From Arhodomonas sp052060015 (lineage in GTDB: Bacteria > Pseudomonadota > Gammaproteobacteria > Nitrococcales > Nitrococcaceae), in the NCBI RefSeq assembly GCF_052060015.1, contig NZ_JBPODZ010000011.1:1-64000 (forward strand): a DNA stretch of 64,000 nucleotides, read 5' to 3'. The notes under the pieces were generated by a model. That model searched no databases. It saw nothing but the letters and a program-made list of their open reading frames with translations, and was not told the DNA's origin. This document shows, in pieces, positions 1 to 9,600 of the stretch. Within the stretch, counting starts at the first letter, position 1, and each line of letters starts with the position of its first letter. A program made the translations under genes and the position numbers.

Positions 1-425
1 TCAACACCGTCGGCCGGAATCAGAATCCCGAACCCGGAATGCGGGCTGCCGCGTAATGGGTTATTCAGGACGGACTACCTACCGGGTAACCCGCAATTAT
101 CGGCACCAAATGTCTCTGGCGGCCCCCGTGGTAGGCCGCCTATCGGGGCATTCCATCACCTTGCATTAGCCGTAAGTACCGCTCTTTATTAGGGAAACGC
201 ACATCTGCCGTTCGTGGAAGCGTAGCGCGCGCCGATCCTTGGCTATACGTTATTCGACCATGCTACGGCATTACATCTACCAGGACTGGCGTCCGATCTG
301 CCAAGACACCGTTATCGATAACGATCAGGTGAGCACCCCATGTTCCACAAGGAGACGGCATCAGGGCAGCGGCCTGTGCCCATTGGGCTACTGATTGTCC
401 GCGGCCGCCAATAACCCGGTGAGGT
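1..425. other. Non-coding leader of the exb/ton locus
   Basis: No open reading frame with coding character is visible on either strand. The base composition is more AT-rich than the rec genes downstream. The only local structure I can point to is a perfect 14-base palindrome at 310-323 (core GTTATCGATAAC). It could be a regulator site for the exbB gene that follows, but it does not resemble a Fur box. No convincing promoter hexamer pair was found. Confidence 0.5.
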
Positions 426-431
426 TTGGAT

Positions 432-1157
432 GTGGGTCATAGCGAAACCATGAACTGGCAACGCCTGATCAATTTGCTCGACGCGGGTGGTCCGGTGGTG
501 CCGATTTTGCTGCTGATGTCGATGCTCGCGCTCACCTTGATAATCGGAAAGGTCTGGCAGTTCCGCTTGTTACGTATCAGTGATTGGCGAGCCACGGAGG
601 AGGCACTTACGCTATTTCGGAATGGTCACCTCTATGAGGCCCAACAGCGGGTGAATAGCTGCCGAAACCCAGCCGCACAGGCCTTAGCCCAGGCACTGAA
701 TGGCCTTAGGCGGGGCGTCGGCGAAGACCGGATTCGAGAGGAGGTGACTCGTTACGCCCGCAATGCCCTAGAGAGCCTGCGCAGCGGCTTACGCCCGCTT
801 GAAGTCATTGGCTCCCTCGCTCCGCTTCTCGGTCTGTTCGGCACGGTGCTCGGGATGATCAAGGCGTTCCGGGAGCTGGAGCTGGCCGGCAGTCGGATCG
901 ATCCTGCAGTACTGTCCGGAGGGATCTGGGAGGCGTTGTTGACCACAGCTGTGGGGCTCGCCATCGCCATACCGGTAATCGCCGCGCTCAACTGGTTCGA
1001 GCGCCGCGTGGAACGCGTGGCCCACCGCATGGACGATGCGATCACCCGGGTATTCACGGAGGACCTCGCCGGTGGCACCCCCGGTGGGAATCAATCCGGT
1101 GAGGAGAGGGCTCGTGAGCCATCACCACGCACCGAAGCCAATGACTCCGGCGTGTGA
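432..1157 (+). CDS. exbB: MotA/TolQ/ExbB proton channel family protein
   Basis: This is an inner-membrane proton channel subunit that normally works with ExbD and TonB to energise outer-membrane receptors. About 241 residues are encoded. Three membrane segments are visible: an N-terminal one (PVVPILLLMSMLALTLIIG), and two C-terminal ones around SLAPLLGLFGTVLGMI and LLTTAVGLAIAIPVIAAL. These carry the family's conserved G-x-x-G-T-V-x-G-M pattern. I chose the GTG at 432 because GGTGAGG (418-424) sits 7 bases upstream. The TTG at 426 is too close to that site, and the ATG at 450 lacks one. The 3' end overlaps the start of a putative exbD remnant. Family assignment is secure; calling it ExbB rather than TolQ rests on the neighbouring tonB. 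Confidence 0.85.
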   Translation: MGHSETMNWQRLINLLDAGGPVVPILLLMSMLALTLIIGKVWQFRLLRISDWRATEEALTLFRNGHLYEAQQRVNSCRNPAAQALAQALNGLRRGVGEDRIREEVTRYARNALESLRSGLRPLEVIGSLAPLLGLFGTVLGMIKAFRELELAGSRIDPAVLSGGIWEALLTTAVGLAIAIPVIAALNWFERRVERVAHRMDDAITRVFTEDLAGGTPGGNQSGEERAREPSPRTEANDSGV

Positions 1158-1496
1158 GCGGCCACCCAGCGACTGCCTAGAATTAAGGTACCGCACGTCA
1201 TCTGCTGATCTCCCATTCACTGTGCTTGCACTCTCCGCGGCCGGTTTACGTTACGTGGCCAGAGGTACCATCGAAGTGGGGACGTTGGGTACCGGCAGCT
1301 AGTATTCCCCATACAGGGGGTGCTGCTGGAAATCCACCGGGAGAGTTGCCTTATGGAAGGCATGGCCATAACAGGAGGTACGCCGTACCCGGGCGCGGGT
1401 CCCCGCCAGCGAAAGAACATTGGCATACGCCTTCTGATGCGGTCGGCCCGAGTCGTGCGCGCACGACTCGGGCTACTGGCTGTCGCGGATCACTGA
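1114..1496 (+). pseudogene. possible frameshifted/decayed exbD
   Basis: ExbB and TonB are normally separated by exbD (roughly 130-140 codons). This interval has that length, about 127 codons. It starts with a GTG at 1114 behind a strong ribosome site (GGTGAGGAGAGGG, 1098-1110). It ends in a TGA at 1494-1496 that overlaps the tonB ATG. No single frame is open across it. The first frame gives ADLPFTVLALSAAGLRYV, which by eye resembles the periplasmic part of ExbD. Another frame ends RARLGLLAVADH, which could be the ExbD C-terminus. The expected N-terminal membrane helix with its aspartate is not visible in any frame. This is inference from position, signals and weak resemblance. Confidence 0.35.
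1446..1473. repeat. perfect 28-base palindrome
   Basis: Fourteen bases starting GCCCGAGTCGTGCG are followed immediately by their exact reverse complement, centred at 1459/1460. The 3' edge is 22 bases before the tonB ATG. In RNA it would form a hairpin of about 12 pairs with a 4-base loop. There is no T-tract, so it is not a standard terminator. It could be an operator, an attenuating hairpin over the tonB start, or an insertion scar in the exbD remnant. Confidence 0.8.
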
Positions 1497-2842
1497 TGGA
1501 CGTATCACGCCGGCAATGGCTACTCGCGTTCACGATCGCGGTGCTAATTCATGTCGCCGCTGCGATATTGCTATTGCAGCGCGAGCAGGGCACCGGCACC
1601 CCGGCGGCGGGTAGTGAAGGCCTGGAGATCTCCCTGGAAGCCCAGGGCGGCGCCTCCGCGAACGCAGGGGCGGAGGTGCCGGAGCTAATCGGCGCCGAGG
1701 CCCCGCGCAGGGCAAAAGGAGGCGTTGATAACGCCCTCCCGAAGCGGGCCGAGGCTAAAGCGGATGGTGCTACAGCCGTCGAGACCGCACCCGAGCGTAG
1801 ACCGGCAGCGGAACCGGGACCAAGAATCACCCGCGCTACAGGACCATCGTTCGGGCCAGAGGCGGCCCCCGAGGTCGGGCCTGCTCCCATTACCGACATA
1901 CATCCTCAGCACCCAAATATCGCAACCGGGGACATCGAGCCCGCCGAACCAGCAGGTGAGAGTCGCCGACGGGGAGCTCACAAGACAGAACCCCAGAGAC
2001 CAGCAGCTGCAGTCCCCCAAGCCACAGCCGCCAAGGCCGGGACGGAGGAACCGGCAACCGCAGCCCCCCAATCCACAGCCGGCGCAGCCGAACCGCAGGG
2101 ACCAGCCGCCGCGGCGGCCCAGCCCACTGCCGCCGAGGTCGAGGCGAAGGAACCGGCCGCCGCAACCACCCAATCAGCAGCCGTCGCAGCCGAGCCGCAG
2201 GAACCACCCGCCGTGGGTGCCCAGCCCAGTGCCGCCGAAGCCGAGCCGCAAGAACCAGCCGCCGCGGGCACCCAGCCCACTGCCGCCGAGGCCGAGCCGG
2301 AGGAACCGGCAACCGCAACCACCGAATCAGCAGCCGCTGCGGCCGACCCGCACGAACCAGCCGCCCCGGGGGCCCAACCCACTGCCGCCGAGGCCGAGAC
2401 GGAGGAACCGGCAGCAGTGACTGCTCAAGCAATGGGCCGCAATATCGAGGCTGAACAGTCGGGGACCGTAACGAACAACGAGAGCACGGACAGGCACCGG
2501 GATAGTGATGACGGTGCCAGTGGCACGGGTGCAGCCACTGACGAGGCAGATAGCACCCAGACCGACTACTTGGCCACTCTCCGGAGGTGGTTCGAGAAAA
2601 ATAAGAGCTATCCCCAACAGGCCCGAATCGGACGACAGGAGGGAACCGCCATATTGCGCGTCATCTTCGACCGGGACGGTTACGTGCTTGAGTACGAGCT
2701 CGTAAGGAGTTCTGGCCATGCCACCCTGGACAGGGAGGTCAAGGCGATGATCGAACGAGCGGCACCCTTGCCTCCCATTCCCGCGGAGCTAAATCGCCGT
2801 CGCCTCGAACTACGGGTACCTATTCAATTCTCGTTGCGCTAG
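1496..2842 (+). CDS. tonB: TonB family energy transducer with repeat-rich linker
   Basis: TonB is an inner-membrane-anchored protein that spans the periplasm and passes proton-motive energy to outer-membrane receptors. The 448-residue product has a short cytoplasmic start, one membrane anchor (LLAFTIAVLIHVAAAILLL, about residues 8-26), a very long Ala/Pro/Glu-rich linker and a C-terminal TonB domain (about residues 355-448). That domain shows YLATLRRWFEKNKSYP, an EGTAILRVIFDRDG strand and a VPIQFSL ending, typical of the family. The linker includes nine 17-residue repeats (separate entry). The ATG at 1496 is preferred because the hydrophobic anchor follows directly and a TGA overlaps it (TGATG), suggesting translational coupling to the disrupted upstream frame. 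Open sequence upstream of 1496 lacks coding character. Typical TonB proteins are about 240-300 residues, so this one is long. Confidence 0.88.
   Translation: MDVSRRQWLLAFTIAVLIHVAAAILLLQREQGTGTPAAGSEGLEISLEAQGGASANAGAEVPELIGAEAPRRAKGGVDNALPKRAEAKADGATAVETAPERRPAAEPGPRITRATGPSFGPEAAPEVGPAPITDIHPQHPNIATGDIEPAEPAGESRRRGAHKTEPQRPAAAVPQATAAKAGTEEPATAAPQSTAGAAEPQGPAAAAAQPTAAEVEAKEPAAATTQSAAVAAEPQEPPAVGAQPSAAEAEPQEPAAAGTQPTAAEAEPEEPATATTESAAAAADPHEPAAPGAQPTAAEAETEEPAAVTAQAMGRNIEAEQSGTVTNNESTDRHRDSDDGASGTGAATDEADSTQTDYLATLRRWFEKNKSYPQQARIGRQEGTAILRVIFDRDGYVLEYELVRSSGHATLDREVKAMIERAAPLPPIPAELNRRRLELRVPIQFSLR
1985..2443 (+). repeat. nine 51-base tandem repeats in the tonB linker
   Basis: Aligned every 17 residues, the linker reads as nine units with the pattern x-E-P-x-E-P-A-A-x-x-x-Q-x-T-A-A-E, for example AEPQEPAAAGTQPTAAE. 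A proline at position 6 is present in all nine units. The last unit is degenerate. The DNA units are similar but not identical, so the array has diverged since duplication. Changes in unit number would keep the frame and alter the reach of TonB across the periplasm. Confidence 0.85.
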
Positions 2843-2873
2843 TGGCCTTGATACTGAGAGAAGGAGACCCCCC

Positions 2874-3296
2874 ATGCGTTCACGTATAATCCGATATTAC
2901 CTTTGGCTTGTCCTGTTGATAGCGTTTCCCGCAACTGGACATACGGCGGAGAAAGTGACCCTACAGCTCAACAAACTCGAGCAGGAGGGAAAATCTTGCC
3001 TCGCCTATCTCGTAGTGGAGAACACCGCTGAAAGCGCCTACGACAGCCTCACGCTCGATTTGGTGATGTTCGATGGTGACGGCATCATCGCACGGCGATT
3101 GGCAGTGGAGACTGCGCCACTGCCCGCCGGCAAGACGAGCGTCAAGGTCTTTCGTATCGACGAACTCCCCTGTGACGCGATTGGGCGAGTACTTCTGAAC
3201 GACATCCTCGCGTGCGAGGACGAGACCGGTGATCACGATGACTGCCTGTCGCGATTGGATACGGAGAGTGTCGCTGGAGTCCCGTTCATCCAATAG
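2874..3296 (+). CDS. exported protein of unknown function linked to tonB
   Basis: The 140-residue product begins with a clear signal peptide (basic MRSRIIR, hydrophobic YYLWLVLLIAFPATG, probable cleavage near GHTA-EK). The mature part looks like a single beta-rich domain, with a motif LDLVMFDGDGIIARRLAVE and four cysteines (in KSCLAY, LPCDA, LACED and DDCLS) that could form two disulfides in the periplasm. AAGGAG lies 8 bases before the ATG. It sits 31 bases after tonB and is probably co-transcribed. By position it may be an accessory of the ExbB/TonB system. I recall similar small proteins next to exbB-exbD-tonB clusters but cannot name a family. The sequence is less GC-rich than the rec genes downstream. 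Confidence 0.7.
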   Translation: MRSRIIRYYLWLVLLIAFPATGHTAEKVTLQLNKLEQEGKSCLAYLVVENTAESAYDSLTLDLVMFDGDGIIARRLAVETAPLPAGKTSVKVFRIDELPCDAIGRVLLNDILACEDETGDHDDCLSRLDTESVAGVPFIQ

Positions 3297-3352
3297 GCCG
3301 AGATCACTCGTAACGACGCGGTACGTCGCGGTCCCATGGCAGTCTGGGGCAC

Positions 3353-3366
3353 ACTAGTGCACTAGT
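3353..3366. repeat. 14-base palindrome upstream of recC
   Basis: ACTAGTGCACTAGT is a perfect palindrome 21 bases before the recC start codon, in the only non-coding gap between the exb/ton locus and recC. It could be an operator or an mRNA leader hairpin. No regulator can be assigned from sequence alone. Confidence 0.55.
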
Positions 3367-3387
3367 ACCAAAGGACCGCGCCGCACC

Positions 3388-6300
3388 GTGCTCGTCACCC
3401 ATCACAGCAACCGGCTCGAGGCCCTGGCGGAGGCCCTCGGGCAAGCCATGGCCGAGGCGCCGCTGCCGCCGCTGACCCCCGAGACCGTGGTCGTGCCCCA
3501 TGCCAGCATGTCCCACTGGCTCTCGCTCACCCTGGCGGAGCGGCAGGGGATCCTCGCCAACGTGGACTTCCCCTTCCTCGGCGGTCTGGTCTGGCGGCTG
3601 TTCTGCCGCCACTGGCCCGAGCTGCCCCAACAGCCGCCCTTCGACCGCGAGGCCCTGCGCTGGCGGCTGCTGGAGCTCGTGCCGGAGCTCCTCGACGAGC
3701 CGTCGCTGGCCCCGCTGCGGGGCTATCTCGCCGACGCGGAACACCCCCGGGGCAACCGCGCCTACCAGCTCGCCGACCGACTGGCCGGGCTCTATGACCA
3801 GTACCTGGTCTACCGACCCGATTGGATCCGGCAATGGGAGGACGGCGCCGAGGAGCACTGGCAGGCCGTGCTCTGGCGGCGGCTGCGTGCCGACACCGGC
3901 GGGGGCCGCGACCGTGCCGAACTGCTCGCCAGCTACATCGCGGACCTCACCGCCGGAGCCGTGGATACCGGCGCCCTGCCGCCACGGTTGTTCGTCTTCG
4001 GCCTGTCCTCGGCGCCGCCGGCCTATCTCGAGCTGCTGGCGGCGCTGGCGGTGCACATCCCGGTCGAGGTCTTCGCCCTCAACCCCTGCCTGCACTACTG
4101 GGGGGATGTCATCTCCGAGCGCGGCCTGGCGCGGTTGCGCGAGCGCTGGCGCAGGCTCGGCCTGGCCGATGCCACCGACTACTACAGCACCGGCCACCCA
4201 CTGCTGTCCTCACTTGGGCGTACCGGTCGGGCCTTCCTGGAAGCCCTGCAGACCCACAGCAACGACGACGCCGACCACTTCCGCAGCGACGAGGCAGCGC
4301 CCGAGAGTCATCTCGGCCGGCTGCAGCAGGACATCCTGCTGCTGCGCCGGCGCGGGCCGGGGGAGGAGGCGCAACCGCTGCCCCTGGCGTCGGCGGATCG
4401 CTCGCTGACCGTACATGCCTGCCACGGCCCCATGCGCGAGGTGCAGGTACTCCACGACCAGCTCCGCCGGTTGTTCGACGAGACCGACCTCCGGCCCCGG
4501 GACGTGGTGGTGATGACCCCGGACATCGACACCTACGCCCCCTTCATCGAGGCCGTGTTCGGCAACGCCGCCGGGGCGCGCTACATCCCCTGGTCCATCG
4601 CCGACCGCACCCTGCCCGGCCGCCATCCGGTGGTGCAGGTGTTCGCGCAGATGCTCTCGCTGCCACGGAGCCGGCTCACCGCCGCCGAGGTGCTATCCAT
4701 CCTCGAGGTGCCGGCGGTGCATCGCTGCTTCGAGCTGGATGCCGAGGCGGTGGAGCGCATCCGCGGCTGGGTCCGCGACAGCGGCATCCGCTGGGGGGCC
4801 GACGCCGCCCATCGCGCCGAGGAGGACCTGCCCGCCGGCTGGGAGACCCACAGCTGGCGCTTTGGCCTGAACCGCCTGCTGCTCGGCTACGCCATGGACG
4901 ACGACACACCGCTGTATCATGACATCGCCCCACTGCCCGAGGTGGAGGGTGGCGAGGCCGCCTGGCTCGGGGCGTTCCACGCCTTCTGGGACGCCCTGCT
5001 CGAGACCCGGCGCGCCATGGGCCAGGACCACACGCCGGCGGGCTGGCAGACCCTGCTCAACGGGGTGCTGGAGACCTTCTTCCGGCCCTGGGACGAAGAA
5101 GAGAGCACGGCGCTCCAGGGGGTGCGCGACGCGGTGGCCGGCTTCGTGGAGGCCGCCGCTGCCGGCGGCCTGGCCGCGGAGCTGCCGCCGGATACCCTGC
5201 GCACCCACTTGCTCGAGGCCCTCGGCGAGGAGGGCCAGCCGGGCGGCTATCTCACCGGGCCCGTGACCTTCTGCGCGATGGTGCCGATGCGCAGCATCCC
5301 CTTTGAGGCGGTCTGCCTCATCGGCCTCAACGACCGGGACTTCCCCCGCCAGGACCCGTCCATGGATTTCGACCTCATGGCCCGGGAGCCGCGCCCCGGC
5401 GACCGCAGCCTGCGCGAGGACGACCGCTACCTGTTCCTGGAGGCGCTGCTCGCCGCCCGGCGCTATCTCTACCTCAGCTATGTGGGCCGGGACGTCCGTG
5501 ACGACAGCCCGCGGCTGCCCTCGGTGCTCATCGAAGAGCTCAACGACACCCTGGACCGGGGCTTCACCACGGAAGACGGCACGCCGCCCAGCCAGCGGCT
5601 ACTCACCGTCCACCCCCTGCAGCCCTTCAGCCCCCGCTATAGTGGCGAGGCCGAGGCAGCGCTGTTCAGCTATGCCGAGGATTGGCTGCGTCCGCCGGAC
5701 GCCGAGGAAACCGAGGCGGGCGACAGCGTACCCGGCTTCGCCGACGAGCCCCTGCCGGAGCCGGAACCGGAGCTCCGGGCGCTTACCGTCGACGAGCTGG
5801 TGCGCTTCTTCCGCAACCCCGCCGAGGCCTTCCTGCGGCTGCGCCTGGACACCCGGCTGCAGCGGGAGGTCGCGGGAGAGGCCGAGAGCGAGCCCTTCGC
5901 GCTGGACGGGCTGGAAGGCTACCACCTCCGCAACCAGCTCCTCGAGCAGCGCCTCGCCGGCGGGGACACCGCCACCCTGGGCACCCTACTGGAGGCCAGC
6001 GGCACACTGCCGGAGGGTCCGTTCGGCCAGGCCGTGCTGCGCGAGGGCACCACCCGTATCGCCCCCCTGGAGGAGCGCGTCGCCGAGCAACGGCCGGGCC
6101 CGGGGGAAGCGGTGGAGGTGGACCTCGCCCTGGAAGGCTTCACCCTGACCGGGTGGCTGGATGGCGTCACGGAAGCCGGGCTGTTCAGCTATCGCGCCGC
6201 CCGGGTGGGGCCGGCGGATCAGCTCCGGGTATGGATCCGCCACCTGGCCCTCAACGCCATGGCCCCGGAGGCCCTCGACCGCCACACCCGCCACCTGGGC

Positions 6301-6672
6301 GAGGGGGAGCGGAACCAGCCACCCCAGGAGATCACCCTGACCCCCCTGGCGCCGGAGCAGGCCCGGGCGCAGCTGGCCGATCTGCTCGGCCTCTACTGGG
6401 AAGGCCTGCACGCCCCGCTGCCCCTGCCCCTGCGCAGCGCCTGGGCCTTCGCCCGGGAGTTGGCGAAGAACGGCGACCAGGACCGGGCGATGCAGAAGGC
6501 CCGCGCCGCCTGGGAGGATGACGACTTCAACCACCGCCCCGGCGAGGAGAGCGACCCGAGCTGGTCGGCGGTGTTCCGCGGCGCCAGCGCCGTGGAGCAC
6601 CCGGAGTTCCCCACCCGGGCGGAGCGGCTGTTCCTGCCGCTGCTCCAACACCGGGATGGGGGAGAGGGATGA
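3388..6672 (+). CDS. recC: RecBCD enzyme subunit RecC
   Basis: RecC is the Chi-recognition and scaffold subunit of the RecBCD helicase-nuclease, which processes double-strand breaks. The 1094-residue product matches the family's size (about 1100). It opens with the typical HHSNRLEALAEALGQ and the MSHWLSLTLAERQGILANVDFPF block, which is well conserved in RecC. It contains an inactivated helicase-like fold and the MRSIPFEAVCLIGLNDRDFPR segment at mid-length. The start is a GTG. The next gene overlaps it by 4 bases (ATGA), so recC and recB are translationally coupled. Many enterobacteria have a protease gene between recC and recB; there is none here. Confidence 0.95.
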   Translation: MLVTHHSNRLEALAEALGQAMAEAPLPPLTPETVVVPHASMSHWLSLTLAERQGILANVDFPFLGGLVWRLFCRHWPELPQQPPFDREALRWRLLELVPELLDEPSLAPLRGYLADAEHPRGNRAYQLADRLAGLYDQYLVYRPDWIRQWEDGAEEHWQAVLWRRLRADTGGGRDRAELLASYIADLTAGAVDTGALPPRLFVFGLSSAPPAYLELLAALAVHIPVEVFALNPCLHYWGDVISERGLARLRERWRRLGLADATDYYSTGHPLLSSLGRTGRAFLEALQTHSNDDADHFRSDEAAPESHLGRLQQDILLLRRRGPGEEAQPLPLASADRSLTVHACHGPMREVQVLHDQLRRLFDETDLRPRDVVVMTPDIDTYAPFIEAVFGNAAGARYIPWSIADRTLPGRHPVVQVFAQMLSLPRSRLTAAEVLSILEVPAVHRCFELDAEAVERIRGWVRDSGIRWGADAAHRAEEDLPAGWETHSWRFGLNRLLLGYAMDDDTPLYHDIAPLPEVEGGEAAWLGAFHAFWDALLETRRAMGQDHTPAGWQTLLNGVLETFFRPWDEEESTALQGVRDAVAGFVEAAAAGGLAAELPPDTLRTHLLEALGEEGQPGGYLTGPVTFCAMVPMRSIPFEAVCLIGLNDRDFPRQDPSMDFDLMAREPRPGDRSLREDDRYLFLEALLAARRYLYLSYVGRDVRDDSPRLPSVLIEELNDTLDRGFTTEDGTPPSQRLLTVHPLQPFSPRYSGEAEAALFSYAEDWLRPPDAEETEAGDSVPGFADEPLPEPEPELRALTVDELVRFFRNPAEAFLRLRLDTRLQREVAGEAESEPFALDGLEGYHLRNQLLEQRLAGGDTATLGTLLEASGTLPEGPFGQAVLREGTTRIAPLEERVAEQRPGPGEAVEVDLALEGFTLTGWLDGVTEAGLFSYRAARVGPADQLRVWIRHLALNAMAPEALDRHTRHLGEGERNQPPQEITLTPLAPEQARAQLADLLGLYWEGLHAPLPLPLRSAWAFARELAKNGDQDRAMQKARAAWEDDDFNHRPGEESDPSWSAVFRGASAVEHPEFPTRAERLFLPLLQHRDGGEG

Positions 6673-9600
6673 CGGCCATGCAGGAGCTGGACATCGCCCG
6701 GTTGCCGCTCACCGGGCTGCGCCTCATCGAGGCCAGCGCCGGCACCGGCAAGACCTACACCATCGCCGCGCTCTACCTGCGCCTGGTGCTGGATGGCGCT
6801 GCGGAGCTCGGCCGCGACCTGGACCTGCGCGAGATCCTGGTGGTGACCTTCACCGAGGCCGCCACCGAAGAGCTCCGCGACCGCATCCGTGGCCGCCTGC
6901 GCGCCGCTGCCCGGGCCTTCGAGGTGGGTGCCGCCGACGGCGACGACCCGGTGCTCGAGGCCCTGCTCGCCCAGCGCGACGACCACACCGCCTGCGCCGA
7001 GCGGCTGAGGGAGATGCTCACCCGGGTGGACGAGGCGCCCATCCACACCATCCACGGCTTCTGCCACCGCGCCCTTCGCGAGAACGCCTTCGACAGCGGC
7101 GCGCCCTTCCGCGCCGAGCTGGTCACCGACGAGACCCATCTCCAGGAGGCCATCGTCGAGGACTTCTGGCGCCGGCGCTTCTATGCCCGCCCGGAACCCT
7201 ACGCCCGCTGGGTGCGATCGCGCTGGCGCACCCCCCGGGACCTGCTCGGCGAGCTGCGCGGCGAGCTCAATCACCCGACCCTGGCCATCCTCCCCGAGCC
7301 CGACGGCGCCGCCCGGGAGCATCTGGAACAGGCCTTCACGGCCGCCGCCGGGGAGGCCGCCGGGCAATGGCACCGCGCCGCGGGGGAGGCCCTTGAGCGG
7401 ATCGGGGAGGCCGTGGCCGCCAAGCGGCTGAGCGCCGCCAAGGACAAGGGCTACGCCGCGGAGCGCCTGGCCACCCTGCGCCCCGGCTGGGAGGAATGGT
7501 TCGCCGCTCCCCACCTGCCCCTGCCCGCGGGCTTCGAGCTGCTCACCAACGAAAGGCTCGAGGAATCCGTGCTCGCCCGGGCGGCGAAGGCCGGCGAGGG
7601 ACCACCGGTCCATCCCCTGTTCGATGCCTGCAGCCGGGTACGGGAGCTCGGCGACTCCCTGGACCGGCACCGGCGCATCGAGGTCCTCCACGACGGGCTC
7701 CTCGCCCTGCGCGAGGGGCTCGCCGCGCGCAAGCGCGAGGAGCAGCTGCTCTCCTTCAACGACCTGCTCACCACCCTGGCCGACGCCCTGGACGGCCCCG
7801 GCGGGGCGACCCTCGCCCCGCGACTCGCCCGGCGCCACCCGGTGGCGCTGATCGACGAGTTCCAGGACACCGACCCGGCGCAGTACCGCATCTTCCAGGC
7901 CGTCTACCAGGGACGACCGGGCACCGGCTTGTTCATGATCGGCGACCCCAAGCAGGCGATCTACAGCTTCCGCGGCGCCGACATCTTCACCTACATGCAG
8001 GCCCGGCGGGCCACCGACGCCGAGACCGGGCGCTTCACCCTTCCGCGGAACTTCCGCTCCACCGAGCGCCTGGTCCAGGCCGTGGATGCGCTGTTCCGTG
8101 CCCCCCAGCGCCCCTTTGTGTTCGAGGAGATCGAACTACCGCGGGTACGTGCTGCCGGCCGCGCCGACCAGCGCCCCCTGAGCATCGATGGCACTGCCGC
8201 CGACGGGCTGCAGGTCTGGTTCCAACCCCGCGGCGAGAAGGAAAAGACGATCGCGAAGGGCCGGGCGGCGGAGCGCCTCGCCGGCGCCTGCGCCGGGGAG
8301 ATCGCCGGGCTGCTGCGCCGCGCCGCCGACGGTGCCGCCCGCCTGGGGGAACGGCCCCTGCAGGCGCAGGACATCGCGGTGCTGGTCCGCAGTCACCACC
8401 AGGCGGAGGCCGTCAAACAGGCCCTGGCGGCCCGGGGCATCGCCGCCGTCCACCAGAGCCGGCAGAGCGTGTTCGCCAGCCGTGAGGCCGAGGACCTGGG
8501 CCACATCCTGCGGGCGGTGGCGGAACCCGGCGACGACCGGCTGCTGCGGGCGGCGCTGTGCACCCCGCTGATGGGGCTCAGCGCCGCCGGCCTCTACCGG
8601 GAGATGCAGGCGGGCCGGCCCTGGGAGCACCGCATCGAGCGCTTTGCCGGCTACCGGGAGCGCTGGGAGCAGCGCGGGGTGCTGCCCATGCTGCACACCC
8701 TGCTCCACGAGGAGGGCGTCATCGCCCGGGTGTTCGCCGCCCCGGAGGCGGAGCGGCGCATGACCAACCTGCTCCATCTCGGCGAGCTGCTGCAGCAGGC
8801 GGCGACAGAGCGCTACGGCATCACGGGGGTGCTGCGCTGGCTACAGGAGCACATCGACGACCCCGACGGGGCCGGCGAGGTGGCGGAGCTGCGCCTGGAG
8901 AGCGACGCCGAGCTGGTGCACATCGTCACCATTCACAAGAGCAAGGGGCTGCAGTATCCGGTGGTCTTCCTGCCCTTCCTCGCCCTGACCCGGGGCGCCG
9001 AGAAAAACCCCGAGCGCGCCCGCTTCCACGACGACGCCGGCGCCCTGTGCCTGGACCTGGGCTCTGAGGCCCTGGACACCCACGTGGCCCGGCAGCGGCG
9101 GGAGGACCTCGCCGAGGAGGTGCGGCTGCTCTACGTGGCCCTGACCCGTGCCTCCCACCGCTGCTATCTGGCCTGGGGCCACTACACCGACGCGGAGCGC
9201 TCCGGGCTCGGCTACCTGCTATTCCCCGGCGAGGACCCGGACACCGGGACGCCCCTCGGGGAATTCCCGGAGACCGACGCCGCCCTCCGCGCCCCCTGGG
9301 ACCACCTTAGCGAGGCGCACCCTGGGGCCATTACGGTCACCGAAGTGCCGGCCCCCAACGGGGCGGGGGCCGGGGAGAGCCGGCCCGCGGAACGCCGCGG
9401 CCGGGCCCTGGCCCTCACCGGGACGGTCCGCCAGGACTGGCGGCTGAGCAGCTACACCGGGCTGCTGGCCAGCCACGCCGGTCAGCTCATCGAGCAGCCC
9501 GACCACGACGCCATGGAGGACGCCACGGCCATCCCTAGCGAGCCACCCGCCGGCGGCGGGATCTTCGGCTTCCCCCGGGGGGCGCGGGCAGGCACCTTCC

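Noticed and set aside
1226..1495. N-terminal extension of tonB
   Set aside because: The extra residues are Pro/Arg/Gly-rich without similarity, and the membrane anchor expected at the TonB N-terminus begins right after the ATG at 1496.
1725..2432. Several long overlapping frames in both strands of the tonB linker
   Set aside because: They arise from the 51-base repeats being open in multiple frames; only the frame linked to the anchor and TonB domain makes a coherent protein.
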